Below are positions 24,580 through 32,612 of a DNA stretch of 64,000 nt, piece by piece; the stretch's first letter is position 1, and each line of letters begins with the position of its first letter. Position numbers and translations under genes: made by a program. Below the pieces are notes generated by a model. That model had not been told where the DNA came from. It saw nothing but the letters and a program-made list of their open reading frames with translations, and ran no database searches. Source of the stretch: Dethiosulfovibrio peptidovorans (GTDB taxonomy: Bacteria; Synergistota; Synergistia; Synergistales; Dethiosulfovibrionaceae); assembly GCA_002748665.1 (NCBI GenBank), contig PDTB01000017.1, positions 47,011 to 111,010 of the forward strand, in the 5' to 3' direction.

Positions 24580-25470
24580 CTATGCTCTGGGGTGGCTCCT
24601 GTCGTAGACATCCCGAAGTTCCTGATCGAAGTGGAGATACTTTTCCGTGGTCCCGATCGACTTGTGTCCCAAAAACTCCTGGAGAGTCCTTAAATCCATA
24701 CCTCGGCGTAACAGGTGGCTGGCTACGGTATGTCGAATTACGTGAGGATGAAGACGACTCGTCGGGATGGAGGCTGTCTTTCCCCGAGATCGGATCATCC
24801 TCCAGAGAGCCTCTCGGCGCAGAGGATATCCTCGTCTGGAGAGGAAAATAACGTTTGATACCCCCTTCTCAACTAGAGGACGCCCCTCTCGGATATATCG
24901 TTCGAGCCAGTGCCTGGAGCTCCCGACGAGGGGGACCATTCGTTCCTTCCCTCCCTTACCCAAAATCGCCAGACTACCCGGACCCCGGATGTCCTGAATA
25001 CGGAGAGCACAGAGTTCAGATGCCCGAAGTCCACAGCCATAGAGGACCTCCAGAACCGCGCGGTCACGGAGATCCAGATAGGTGAGCCGTTCTCCCTCAC
25101 ATGTTCGAAATAGACGGAGCATCTCTCCTTCCGTGAGGAGTTTAGGGAGCCTCTCCGGTTGCGACGGAAGCTCTGGCAGGGTCGGTGGTGCCGACAGATA
25201 TCCCTCCAGAACCAGAAAACAAGACCAGGTCCTCATTGCGGCGCACTTTCTCTGGATAGACGCCGGAGCCAGACCAAGGGAACGTAGGTGAGAGATAAAG
25301 CCATCGTACAGAATAGGCGAAGGCACCATGGGATCGTTGCCACGGTCGAGGCAGAACTCCGTCCATTGCTCAAGGTCAACTCTGTACGCTTGAGAGGTGT
25401 TCTGACTGAGCCCTAACTCCAGGCGAAGATACTGAAAAAAATCTTGAAAAGTTGATTTGAAGGACGTCAT
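24580..25470 (-). CDS. xerD: Tyrosine recombinase XerD/XerC type
   Basis: Site-specific recombinase, likely resolving chromosome dimers at dif. 296 residues from ATG 25470, which has GAGGAG 8 bases upstream. The N-terminal SAM-like core-binding domain (LGLSQNTSQAYRVDLEQW) is followed by the catalytic domain: Arg in YGCGLRASEL, the Lys in a GKGGKERMVP loop, H243-x-x-R246, H269 in LGHKS, and nucleophile Y278. All catalytic residues are present. Its location in a housekeeping operon without phage genes supports the Xer role rather than a phage integrase. XerC and XerD cannot be separated firmly by eye. Confidence 0.88.
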   Translation of the reverse strand: MTSFKSTFQDFFQYLRLELGLSQNTSQAYRVDLEQWTEFCLDRGNDPMVPSPILYDGFISHLRSLGLAPASIQRKCAAMRTWSCFLVLEGYLSAPPTLPELPSQPERLPKLLTEGEMLRLFRTCEGERLTYLDLRDRAVLEVLYGCGLRASELCALRIQDIRGPGSLAILGKGGKERMVPLVGSSRHWLERYIREGRPLVEKGVSNVIFLSRRGYPLRREALWRMIRSRGKTASIPTSRLHPHVIRHTVASHLLRRGMDLRTLQEFLGHKSIGTTEKYLHFDQELRDVYDRSHPRA

Positions 25471-25516
25471 CGTCCCAACTCCTCGAAAAAAAAGTTGAGG
25501 GAGGTTCAAGCCTCCC

Positions 25517-26059
25517 TCAATGATATGGTATTTTCCGCTCCAACGCCAGTCGAGTTAGTATAGCGACGGTTTTTCCATCCCGGATGGTCTCGTCTCGAAT
25601 CATCTCCCATACGGACGACCAAGGGAAACGTCGAACTGTGATGGATTCGTCGTCGTCGGCAGGAAGCTTAGAGGGAGTCAATCCCTCCGCGAGGAAAAGG
25701 AAAACAACCTCATCCGTGAAGCCTGGAGACACATACAGCCGTCCCAAAGGTTCCAGCCTCTGTGCCCGATAACCAATCTCCTCCTGAAGCTCTCGATGGG
25801 CCGTCTGTTCTGGTGTCTCCCCAGGTTCGATAAGGCCAGCGGGGATCTCAAAGAGCGTTTCCTGAACGGCGTACCGATACTGTTCGACCAAGAAAAGGCA
25901 TTTATCCGAGATGGCGACGATCCCCACGGCCGGGGTATGTTCCACCACTTCCCTCTGGGTACGTCGTCCGTCAGGGAACTGAACGTTGTCCACACGAAGA
26001 TTCAGGATTCGTCCTCTATAGACGGTATTTTTGCTGATGGTCTTTTCCTGACGATCCAT
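25517..26059 (-). CDS. Nudix hydrolase, ADP-ribose pyrophosphatase-like
   Basis: 180 residues. The Nudix box runs from about G75 to G96, with the pattern G-x5-E-x7-RELQEEIG intact, so metal binding should be normal. The preceding segment (FLVEQYRYAVQETLFEIPAG) and the proline-containing YVSPGFTDE loop after the box are characteristic of ADP-ribose pyrophosphatases (NudF-like). Lies 10 bases after the oxidoreductase gamma gene and 46 before xerD. Exact substrate not provable from sequence. Confidence 0.85.
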   Translation of the reverse strand: MDRQEKTISKNTVYRGRILNLRVDNVQFPDGRRTQREVVEHTPAVGIVAISDKCLFLVEQYRYAVQETLFEIPAGLIEPGETPEQTAHRELQEEIGYRAQRLEPLGRLYVSPGFTDEVVFLFLAEGLTPSKLPADDDESITVRRFPWSSVWEMIRDETIRDGKTVAILTRLALERKIPYH

Positions 26060-26069
26060 GACGAGAACC

Positions 26070-26630
26070 TCAGGCCAGGAACTTTTCCGCCACAGCCACC
26101 CCTTTATCGAATGCTTGAAGGTTCATGGGGAGGAACTTAGGCTTCTTCGTCCCCAACTTCTCCTTGATGATATCGAGACAATCCTCCTGAGAGACGATCC
26201 CGGTTGCCTTGACGATCACCCCAAGCATGATGATGTTGGCCACTCGGTCACTTCCAAGTTCCTGAGCTATGACCTGGGCTGGCACGGGAATCACGGTGAT
26301 GTCGGTCCGGGGATTGTCGTAGGTAACCAGGTCACTGTTGTAGATGAGATAACCGCCGGGCTTGACCTTAGGAGCAAACTTCTCCAAGGATGGCTGATTC
26401 ATCACCAGCACCACATCGGCCTGGCCGACCACGGGAGAACCAATTTCCTCGCTGCTCACCACGCAGGAACAATTGGCTGTCCCCCCCCGCATCTCGGGTC
26501 CATACGCTGGGATCCAGGTGACGTGCCGCCCTTGATGGATTCCGGCATAGGCTACAAGCTGACCAAGCATCATAATGCCCTGACCACCAAACCCGGCAGC
26601 CAACAGGTCCATATAAAACCTATCCGACAT
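26070..26630 (-). CDS. 2-oxoacid:ferredoxin oxidoreductase, gamma subunit
   Basis: 186 residues of the POR/VOR/KOR gamma family. It has the N-terminal AAGFGGQGIMMLGQLVAYAG motif, AYGPEMRGGTANC, and a C-terminal helical end. Gamma subunits help bind CoA in these four-subunit complexes, which convert a 2-oxoacid, CoA and oxidised ferredoxin to acyl-CoA, CO2 and reduced ferredoxin. It is the last of the four subunits in order delta-alpha-beta-gamma, 17 bases after beta. Confidence 0.92.
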   Translation of the reverse strand: MSDRFYMDLLAAGFGGQGIMMLGQLVAYAGIHQGRHVTWIPAYGPEMRGGTANCSCVVSSEEIGSPVVGQADVVLVMNQPSLEKFAPKVKPGGYLIYNSDLVTYDNPRTDITVIPVPAQVIAQELGSDRVANIIMLGVIVKATGIVSQEDCLDIIKEKLGTKKPKFLPMNLQAFDKGVAVAEKFLA

Positions 26631-26647
26631 TACAGTCTACCCCTTTC

Positions 26648-27415
26648 TTATTCAAAGTCCTTGTAGACACCGAGAGGATAGTAGGGGATCATATTCTCGA
26701 TCTGCCATTCAAAGGCCTCCACGGGATTCATTCCCCAGTTGGTGGGACATGTGGATAAAACCTCGACGAAACAAAAGCCCCGGCCTTCTTTCTGATATCT
26801 GAAGGCTTTCTGAAACGCCTTCTTGGCCTGCATTATGTACTTGGGTTTCGCCAGGGAGACACGCTCAATGTAGGCCGGAGTTTCCAGTGTCGCCAGCAAC
26901 TCGCAGATACGCATGGGGAAACCGGCAAGTGCGGGGTCTCGTCCCTCGGGGCAGGTAGTGGCCCTCTGACCGATCAGGGTTGTCGGGGCCATCTGACCAC
27001 CGGTCATGCCATAGATAGCGTTGTTGATGAAGAACGTGCAAAACTTCTCGCCCCGGTTGGCGGCGTGGACGATCTCGGCCATGCCAATGGAGGCCAGGTC
27101 GCCGTCACCCTGGTACGTAAAGACGAACTTATCAGGAAGAACCCGTTTAATTCCGGTTGCCGTCGCGGGGGCCCGTCCGTGGGAGGCCTCTACGTAATCG
27201 ATGTCGATGTAATCGTACATCATGGCGGCACAACCTACGGGAGACATGCTGATCGTCTCGTCCTGAATTCCCATTTCGTCTATAACCTCGCAGATCATAC
27301 GATGAGCGATGCCGTGACCGCAGCCTGGACAATAATGGGTGTGAACCCCCCTCATCCACGATTTCGGACGTGAATACACCTTTGTCTCAACTTTTTCGGC
27401 AGTAGACGTAGTCAT
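26648..27415 (-). CDS. 2-oxoacid:ferredoxin oxidoreductase, beta (TPP-binding) subunit
   Basis: 255 residues. TPP-binding and catalytic subunit with HYCPGCGHGIAH (C29, C32), the diphosphate motif YQGDGDLASIGMAEI, and FFINNAIYGMTGGQMAPTT. The beta subunit also ligates the proximal 4Fe-4S cluster. Together with the alpha subunit it resembles branched-chain (VOR) or 2-oxoglutarate (KOR) enzymes rather than single-chain pyruvate PFOR. In an amino-acid fermenter it would oxidise 2-oxoacids made by transamination. Confidence 0.92.
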   Translation of the reverse strand: MTTSTAEKVETKVYSRPKSWMRGVHTHYCPGCGHGIAHRMICEVIDEMGIQDETISMSPVGCAAMMYDYIDIDYVEASHGRAPATATGIKRVLPDKFVFTYQGDGDLASIGMAEIVHAANRGEKFCTFFINNAIYGMTGGQMAPTTLIGQRATTCPEGRDPALAGFPMRICELLATLETPAYIERVSLAKPKYIMQAKKAFQKAFRYQKEGRGFCFVEVLSTCPTNWGMNPVEAFEWQIENMIPYYPLGVYKDFE

Positions 27416-27426
27416 CGTGATACCCC

Positions 27427-28485
27427 CTATTTATCAAGGATGGACTTGCATTGCTCCTCGATCTCCTCGACCGAGGGAGCGACCCCTCCGCATCGACCGT
27501 AAAAGCTTACGGGGAAGCGGCTGCTGGTGGCGACCTTTACATCCTCCACCATCTGCCCCATGTTCATCTCCAGATCCAGGATGTGGGTCACTCTATCCGT
27601 CAGTTTTTTGAACGGCTCATAGGGGAAGGGAAACAGAGTGATCGGACGGATCATACCCACCTTATAGCCCGCCTCTCTCAGGTGTCCGAGAGCTGACTTG
27701 GCAATTCGGGCCGTCGTGCCATAGGAGGCGATGACCAGTTCGGCATCATCCAGGTGGAGTTCCTCCCACTGGACATCCTCCTGCATCTTGTCGTACTTCG
27801 CTTGGAGCTTGGCGTTGTGGGCCTCGAGGAGCTCGGCGGTCAGGTACATACTCTTGAGCAGACTCCGCTTCTTCCCGACTCGATCCCCCTTGTTTCCCAG
27901 CCCCCAGTCCTGCCATTTCCCCCGCTTTGTCTCATGGGGTCCGATATCCACGGGTTCCATCATTTGTCCCATAAAACCATCGGCCAGGATCATCACCGGA
28001 TTTCTATACTTAAAGGCGTAGTCCCATGCGGATTGAACGACCTTCACGGTTTCCTGAAGGGTACTGGGAGCAAAGACCATAAGATGGTAATCTCCGTTGC
28101 CGCCGCCCTTGGTTGCCTGGAGATAGTCGGCCTGGGAGGGCAGTATACCGCCAAGCCCTGGACCGCCCCGCATCACGTTGACCACCACTGCGGGCAGTTC
28201 AGATCCAGCCAGATAGCTGAGTCCTTCGGACATAAGAGAGATCCCCGGACTGGACGATGTGGTCATGACCTGGTAGCCGGTAGCCGCAGCTCCCAGGATC
28301 ATGTTGACCGACGCAACCTCGCTCTCCCCCTGGATATAGGTCCCTCCGTACTTGGGAAGATGGGCCGACATATACTCGGGAATCTCGTTCTGGGGCGTGA
28401 TAGGATAGCCGAAGAAATACCGGCAACCTGCCTGAATGGCTGCCTCGGCAATTGCCTCGGTCCCTTTCATGAGCACCTTAGCCAT
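27427..28485 (-). CDS. vorB: 2-oxoacid:ferredoxin oxidoreductase, alpha subunit (VorB-type)
   Basis: 352 residues from ATG 28485. The longer frame to 28611 overlaps the ferredoxin gene and is rejected. It opens MKGTEAIAEAAIQAGCRYFF, then GYPITPQNEIPEYM, the domain I signature of VOR/KOR alpha chains. GESEVASVNMILGAAATG and TSSSPGISLMSEGLSYLAG follow. The C-terminal MNMGQMVEDVKVA matches the domain contacting ferredoxin partners. Gene naming in this family is inconsistent (VorA or VorB). Substrate preference, branched-chain 2-oxoacid versus 2-oxoglutarate, is not settled by sequence alone. Confidence 0.9.
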   Translation of the reverse strand: MAKVLMKGTEAIAEAAIQAGCRYFFGYPITPQNEIPEYMSAHLPKYGGTYIQGESEVASVNMILGAAATGYQVMTTSSSPGISLMSEGLSYLAGSELPAVVVNVMRGGPGLGGILPSQADYLQATKGGGNGDYHLMVFAPSTLQETVKVVQSAWDYAFKYRNPVMILADGFMGQMMEPVDIGPHETKRGKWQDWGLGNKGDRVGKKRSLLKSMYLTAELLEAHNAKLQAKYDKMQEDVQWEELHLDDAELVIASYGTTARIAKSALGHLREAGYKVGMIRPITLFPFPYEPFKKLTDRVTHILDLEMNMGQMVEDVKVATSSRFPVSFYGRCGGVAPSVEEIEEQCKSILDK

Positions 28486-28501
28486 ACTTGAACTCCCCCT
28501 C

Positions 28502-28714
28502 CTACTTTTCCTTGTAAACCTCGATAACTGCGTCGGGACAAGAGATAGCGCACATCGCACACCCGATACAGCCGTCCTTGTACTGCTCCATTGGCCGATG
28601 TCCTCTCGCATTCAGGTGATCCGAGATCCGAAGCACCTTCACTGGACAGGCCGCTACGCAAAGACCGCAGCTTTTGCAGTACTCCTCAGAGACTACGATT
28701 CGTCCCTTTGCCAT
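28502..28714 (-). CDS. 2-oxoacid:ferredoxin oxidoreductase, delta (2x[4Fe-4S]) subunit
   Basis: 70-residue ferredoxin-type subunit. Two complete cluster motifs, CKSCGLCVAACP and CIGCAMCAISCP, should bind two 4Fe-4S clusters and pass electrons from the TPP site to soluble ferredoxin. ATG 28714 is chosen because GAGGGG lies 11 bases upstream; a GTG four codons earlier abuts that sequence. First of the four subunit genes, 16 bases before alpha. Confidence 0.93.
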   Translation of the reverse strand: MAKGRIVVSEEYCKSCGLCVAACPVKVLRISDHLNARGHRPMEQYKDGCIGCAMCAISCPDAVIEVYKEK

Positions 28715-28757
28715 GAGCAACAACACCCCTCTCGTGTTTTTCGATACTCAAAGCTCT

Positions 28758-29555
28758 TTATGCCTTTCGTCCCTCCTGATGGAGGATTCGAGCCCCTTGA
28801 TTTTTGGACGGCAGCCCGGTAGACCACAGGGCTCCCTCTTCCCAGGGTAGAAGCATATATCGGGAGACCGGCCATGGACTGGAAGACCTTTCGGCCAGAC
28901 GCTGTTGGGCTTCATCGTCCATATGAGGAGGAACCCCAGCGTAGAGAACCGGCAGGTTGAGCTCCCTCCCAGCAGCTTCTACGAGATCAAGCCCCTCGCT
29001 CACCACGTCCATAGTTGTCTCGGTCATAAGGTGTGAATTGGATATCAACGCTCCTACCTTGAGTCCTCCGATCTCCTCCATTCGTTGCCTCATGGTCGTG
29101 ATTCCCTCGACGGACGATGTCATGGGGCGATAGGCGTTCACTACGAGGATGAGAAGATACCCCACGGAGATCATACGTTCTCGATATTTTTTCAGGGCCA
29201 ATGCACCTTCAGCATCACCACCTACGTCCAAAAGCAGACGACCATTAGGGTCCGACAGGGCCCAGTCTACCTGTGCGGTCACCAAGGGCATATCGGCCCA
29301 CTTCGCCTTATCGGGCGCAGTGAGGACGGTAAAACCCTGCTCTTCCAGGGTATCCGAGACCTGCCTGATACAGAAATACGGGTTGATAATGTCCACATCG
29401 GCGATGGTGACCTTCTCACCAGCCAGACTGAAGCCCAGAGCTAAGTTGAGCACCCATTCAGTCTTCCCCGATCCTAATGCCCCAGTTACGGCGATGGATT
29501 TAGGCCAGGAGTACTTTTGGATAAGGGAGGAAAATCTCTTCGTATCGTGATTCAT
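28758..29555 (-). CDS. P-loop ATPase of unknown role, linked to VOR genes
   Basis: 265 residues from ATG 29555, which overlaps the fmt stop (ATGA). The P-loop is VTGALGSGKTEW (23-34), followed by AGEKVTIADVDIINPYF, resembling the SIMIBI/MinD-ParA layout, and LLLDVGGDAEGA as a Walker B-like strand. No membrane segment or second domain is visible. I do not recognise a named family. Its place between fmt and the oxidoreductase delta gene suggests a link to that enzyme, for example maturation or regulation, but this is inference only. Confidence 0.7.
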   Translation of the reverse strand: MNHDTKRFSSLIQKYSWPKSIAVTGALGSGKTEWVLNLALGFSLAGEKVTIADVDIINPYFCIRQVSDTLEEQGFTVLTAPDKAKWADMPLVTAQVDWALSDPNGRLLLDVGGDAEGALALKKYRERMISVGYLLILVVNAYRPMTSSVEGITTMRQRMEEIGGLKVGALISNSHLMTETTMDVVSEGLDLVEAAGRELNLPVLYAGVPPHMDDEAQQRLAERSSSPWPVSRYMLLPWEEGALWSTGLPSKNQGARILHQEGRKA

Positions 29556-30487
29556 TCCATCAGTTCTCCTTCTTTGATATGAGAGCCTTTGGCCCACTCT
29601 CGAGCATCCATCCGTCGTCTGCCCTCCGGCTGGACCTCTCTCAGTCTCACTGCCCCCTTTTGACATTGGACCAAGGGGTATCCGTTCGTATCCAGACAAA
29701 AAACACCCACAAGAGGACCCTCTTGGCCTGGTAGCCAGTCGGTCCTCCATATCTTCAGGCGCTGAGATCTGAAAAGAACGTAGGCCCCCAAAGAGGGATT
29801 AAGGCCACGAACAAGGTTATGCACTTCGTTCGCCGGCCGTTCCCAGGAGATACGTGATTCGGATTTATCGATCTTTTTGGCGTAGGTCGCTCGGTCGGCG
29901 TCCTGTGGCTGGAGTGATAATTCCCCTTTACATATCAATTGTACCGTTTTTTTTAAGAGGGCGCTACCTATGTATGCAAGTCGGAAAAGTAATTCTCCAC
30001 TTGTCTCTTCTGATTCTATCGTTATCGTTTGAGCGATCACGATAGGACCAGCGTCCATTTCGGGGATCAGTCGGAAAACGGTGACCCCCGTTTCGCTGGC
30101 TCCATCCATGATGGCTCGTTGGACCGGTGCGGCTCCTCGATACTCTGGCAGACGTGACGGATGGACGTTCAGACACCCTACGTGGGGTGCCGAAAGGAAC
30201 GGTTCGTCTATTTTCTGTCCAAAGTCCACAACGAAGATCGCCTCTGGTGGGGATTCGGCGATAGCCCTGAGCAGAAAATCATCTTGGTTCACGTTGGCAG
30301 ATCTATAGAGTCTCAGCCCCAGTTCGCATGCCTTCGCTTCGACTGGAGTTGGCTTGAGACTGAGTCCTCGACGGCCTGCGGGGCGGGGGGGCATGGTAAT
30401 CGTCAGGTCGGGAAAGATCCCGTCTGAGCAGAGTCCATCCAGGCAATTGGCGCCGAAGCTCCCGCTTCCCATAAACCACAAAGACAT
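29552..30487 (-). CDS. fmt: Methionyl-tRNA formyltransferase
   Basis: Formylates initiator Met-tRNA with 10-formyl-THF. The 311-residue protein has the catalytic region CLNVHPSRLPEYRGAAPVQ (N107 and H109 for formyl transfer) and EMDAGPIV with its aspartate. The C-terminal OB-like tRNA-binding domain contains NEVHNLVRGLNPSLGAY. The start overlaps the def stop by one base (TAATG). def-fmt pairing is common, so processing of the N-terminal formyl group is encoded together. Confidence 0.95.
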   Translation of the reverse strand: MSLWFMGSGSFGANCLDGLCSDGIFPDLTITMPPRPAGRRGLSLKPTPVEAKACELGLRLYRSANVNQDDFLLRAIAESPPEAIFVVDFGQKIDEPFLSAPHVGCLNVHPSRLPEYRGAAPVQRAIMDGASETGVTVFRLIPEMDAGPIVIAQTITIESEETSGELLFRLAYIGSALLKKTVQLICKGELSLQPQDADRATYAKKIDKSESRISWERPANEVHNLVRGLNPSLGAYVLFRSQRLKIWRTDWLPGQEGPLVGVFCLDTNGYPLVQCQKGAVRLREVQPEGRRRMDAREWAKGSHIKEGELME

Positions 30488-30978
30488 TATGCCCTCTTTT
30501 TTCTCTTGAGCAGTTTTTTCTTTATCTGCTCTCGCTTTATAGAAGAGAGGTGGTCGATCATGAGTTTCCCACGAAGGTGGTCGATCTCATGACAGAAAGC
30601 CCGTGCCAGAAATCCCTCAGCCTCTATTTGTCGCATTTCTCCATTCTCGTTCTGGCTCTCAACCGTCACTCGTTCTGGTCTGGTGATGTCTTCGAAGATG
30701 TCGGGAAAGCTGAGACATCCTTCCTGCCCTCGCTGTTCACCTTCGCTTTTGATGATAAGCGGGTTGGACAGGACGTACAGGGTATCCCCGTAGAATACGA
30801 CAGCCACGTCCAGGGATTCCCCTACCTGAGGCGCCGCCAGACCTACACCGTCGTATCGAAACATGAGGGTTTCCAGTTCTTTCACGAAGATACGGAACTC
30901 GTCGTCAAAGTTCTCAATTGGTCGAGTCGGTTTACGAAGCACCGGATCGGGGTAGATACGTAACTCCCGTTCTGTCAT
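30487..30978 (-). CDS. def: Peptide deformylase
   Basis: Removes the formyl group from nascent proteins using Fe2+ or Zn2+. The 163-residue protein has all three motifs: GVGLAAPQVG (44-53), EGCLSFPD (86-93, metal ligand C88) and HEIDHLRGKL (H130, E131, H134). AGGAGG precedes ATG 30978. Lies downstream of the rpsA terminator and starts the def-fmt-ATPase-VOR unit. No clear promoter is visible in the 98-base gap, although the unit needs one there or read-through. Confidence 0.96.
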   Translation of the reverse strand: MTERELRIYPDPVLRKPTRPIENFDDEFRIFVKELETLMFRYDGVGLAAPQVGESLDVAVVFYGDTLYVLSNPLIIKSEGEQRGQEGCLSFPDIFEDITRPERVTVESQNENGEMRQIEAEGFLARAFCHEIDHLRGKLMIDHLSSIKREQIKKKLLKRKKRA

Positions 30979-31022
30979 GCTACTGCCTCCTTTCTTTGGT
31001 CTTCGTTTCCGTTCTTTTTAAA

Positions 31023-31056
31023 AAACGCCATCCCCCCAGAGCGGAGGATGGCGTTT
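31023..31056 (-). terminator. Intrinsic terminator after rpsA
   Basis: Perfect 11-bp stem, AAACGCCATCC (31023-31033) with GGATGGCGTTT (31046-31056), and a 12-base loop. On the minus strand it is followed by TTTTAAAAAG. It begins 20 bases past the rpsA stop and ends the long efp-to-rpsA transcription unit. Confidence 0.85.
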
Positions 31057-31076
31057 GTGACAGGGAAAACAGAAGG

Positions 31077-32612
31077 TTATTCTTGGTCAAAAAGAGTCCC
31101 AAAGGCGTCACCCAACGTGATGGGTGTTTCCTCAGACTGGAAGTTGGTCACGGGGCGCTCGGCTTCGCTCTTCCTCCGGCGTCCGCCTCCCGCCGGAGTG
31201 GCTTTGCTGCTCGCCGTTTTCCGATCCCCTTCCTCCAAGGCACTGAGGCTCAGCCTGATTCGGCGATCCGAGGAATTGACCTCGATGACTCGAGCCGTGA
31301 TTTCCTGCCCCTCCGAGAGGACATCCCGAGGGTGATCGACTCGTCGGGTGCTGAGCTGAGAGATGTGAATCAATCCCTCAACGCCTTTCTCCAGCTCGAC
31401 GAAGGCCCCAAAATCGGCCAGACGAACCACCTTCACCGGAACGTCCTGTCCCTTTTGATACTTCTCGTCGATACCGTCCCAGGGATCGTTGAGTTGTTTA
31501 TACCCAAGGCTCAGGCGCTTACGCACCGAGTCCACGTTCAGAACGATGGTCTCGAGTTCCTGTCCTTTTTTAACGACCTCCTTGGGGTGCTTAATCCGAG
31601 CCCAGCTCAGATCGCCGATGTGGACGAGCCCCTCAATGCCAGGCTCCACCTCGACGAAGGCCCCAAAGTCCGTGACGTTGGTCACCACGCCTGTGGCCGT
31701 GTCCCCGTCCTTCCATCTTTCGGTGATGGTCTCCCACGGATCGTCCTTTGTCTGTTTCATACTCAGGGAGATTCGGTTATGCTCCTGATCTATGCCGATG
31801 ACCTTAACCGTGACGGCATCGCCTTTTTTGACGATATCCTTGGGCTTGGCGTTCCTTTGCCAGGAAAGTTCGCTGATGTGAACCAGTCCGTCGATGGGGC
31901 CCAGGTTGACGAACACCCCAAAGGAGGTGAGACTGCTCACCGTGCCCTCCAGAACAGTGCCTTCGGAGACTTCCCTGTAGAAGGTTTCCCGCTGTTCCTT
32001 GAGCTCTTCGTCGAGAATGGCCCGTCGAGACAGGACAAGACGCCGTTTCCGCCGGTCCTTCTCCAGAAGCTCGACCTCGAACTCCTCGTCGATGAACTTT
32101 CCGGGATTGATCCCCCTGCCTTCCTCGGCGAGATGTGATATGGGAATGAACCCCTCTAGGGAGCAACAGTCCACCATGAGACCACCTTTAACCTTACGCA
32201 GGCCCCGAACAGGGAAGATCTTCTTGTCGCTGATGGTCTCCTCAAGGTTCTGCCAACGCCGGTCGAACTCGCAGCGCCAGCGACTGACTGTCAGTTGAGA
32301 CTCCTCTCCTTGGCGGATACTGACGACCTGAACGTCCAAGTCCTGTCCGACGTCCGGCTCTGCACTGTCACCGACAAGGATGTGATGAGTCCATTCCCTC
32401 GTGGGGAGGAACCCCTCGCATTTGTAGCCCACGTCCACGAGCCACCCACCGTCAACCCGCCCAACGACCTTGCCGGAGATAACCTTGCCTCGCTGGATAT
32501 CCTCCATACCTCCGGTGCTCTCAAGGAGTTCGGCCATAGTCATATCGGCAGATTCGTCCACGGTCTTGATCGTATCGTTCTCCGTTATGGTGTTTCGGAT
32601 CTCTTCACTCAT
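31077..32612 (-). CDS. rpsA: Ribosomal protein S1-like protein (five S1 domains)
   Basis: 511 residues. After an acidic N-terminus come five OB-fold S1 repeats, recognisable by GKVVGRVDGGWLVDVG, GLRKVKGGLMVD, GTVSSLTSFGVFVNLG, GVVTNVTDFGAFVEVE and VVRLADFGAFVELE. A Lys/Arg-rich low-complexity tail follows. S1 helps mRNA bind the 30S subunit. Five repeats are one fewer than in E. coli. The ATG overlaps the ispH stop by 8 bases in another frame, so the two proteins are separate but translation is probably coupled. Some anaerobes fuse them into one protein. Confidence 0.93.
   Translation of the reverse strand: MSEEIRNTITENDTIKTVDESADMTMAELLESTGGMEDIQRGKVISGKVVGRVDGGWLVDVGYKCEGFLPTREWTHHILVGDSAEPDVGQDLDVQVVSIRQGEESQLTVSRWRCEFDRRWQNLEETISDKKIFPVRGLRKVKGGLMVDCCSLEGFIPISHLAEEGRGINPGKFIDEEFEVELLEKDRRKRRLVLSRRAILDEELKEQRETFYREVSEGTVLEGTVSSLTSFGVFVNLGPIDGLVHISELSWQRNAKPKDIVKKGDAVTVKVIGIDQEHNRISLSMKQTKDDPWETITERWKDGDTATGVVTNVTDFGAFVEVEPGIEGLVHIGDLSWARIKHPKEVVKKGQELETIVLNVDSVRKRLSLGYKQLNDPWDGIDEKYQKGQDVPVKVVRLADFGAFVELEKGVEGLIHISQLSTRRVDHPRDVLSEGQEITARVIEVNSSDRRIRLSLSALEEGDRKTASSKATPAGGGRRRKSEAERPVTNFQSEETPITLGDAFGTLFDQE

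Noticed and set aside
31017-31076. Promoter for def in the rpsA-def gap
   Set aside because: AT-rich bases follow the terminator, but no -35/-10 pair with acceptable spacing could be defended.
30918-32138. 406-codon plus-strand frame opposite rpsA and def
   Set aside because: Shadow of the S1 repeats; its repeated segments simply mirror the repeated S1 domains.
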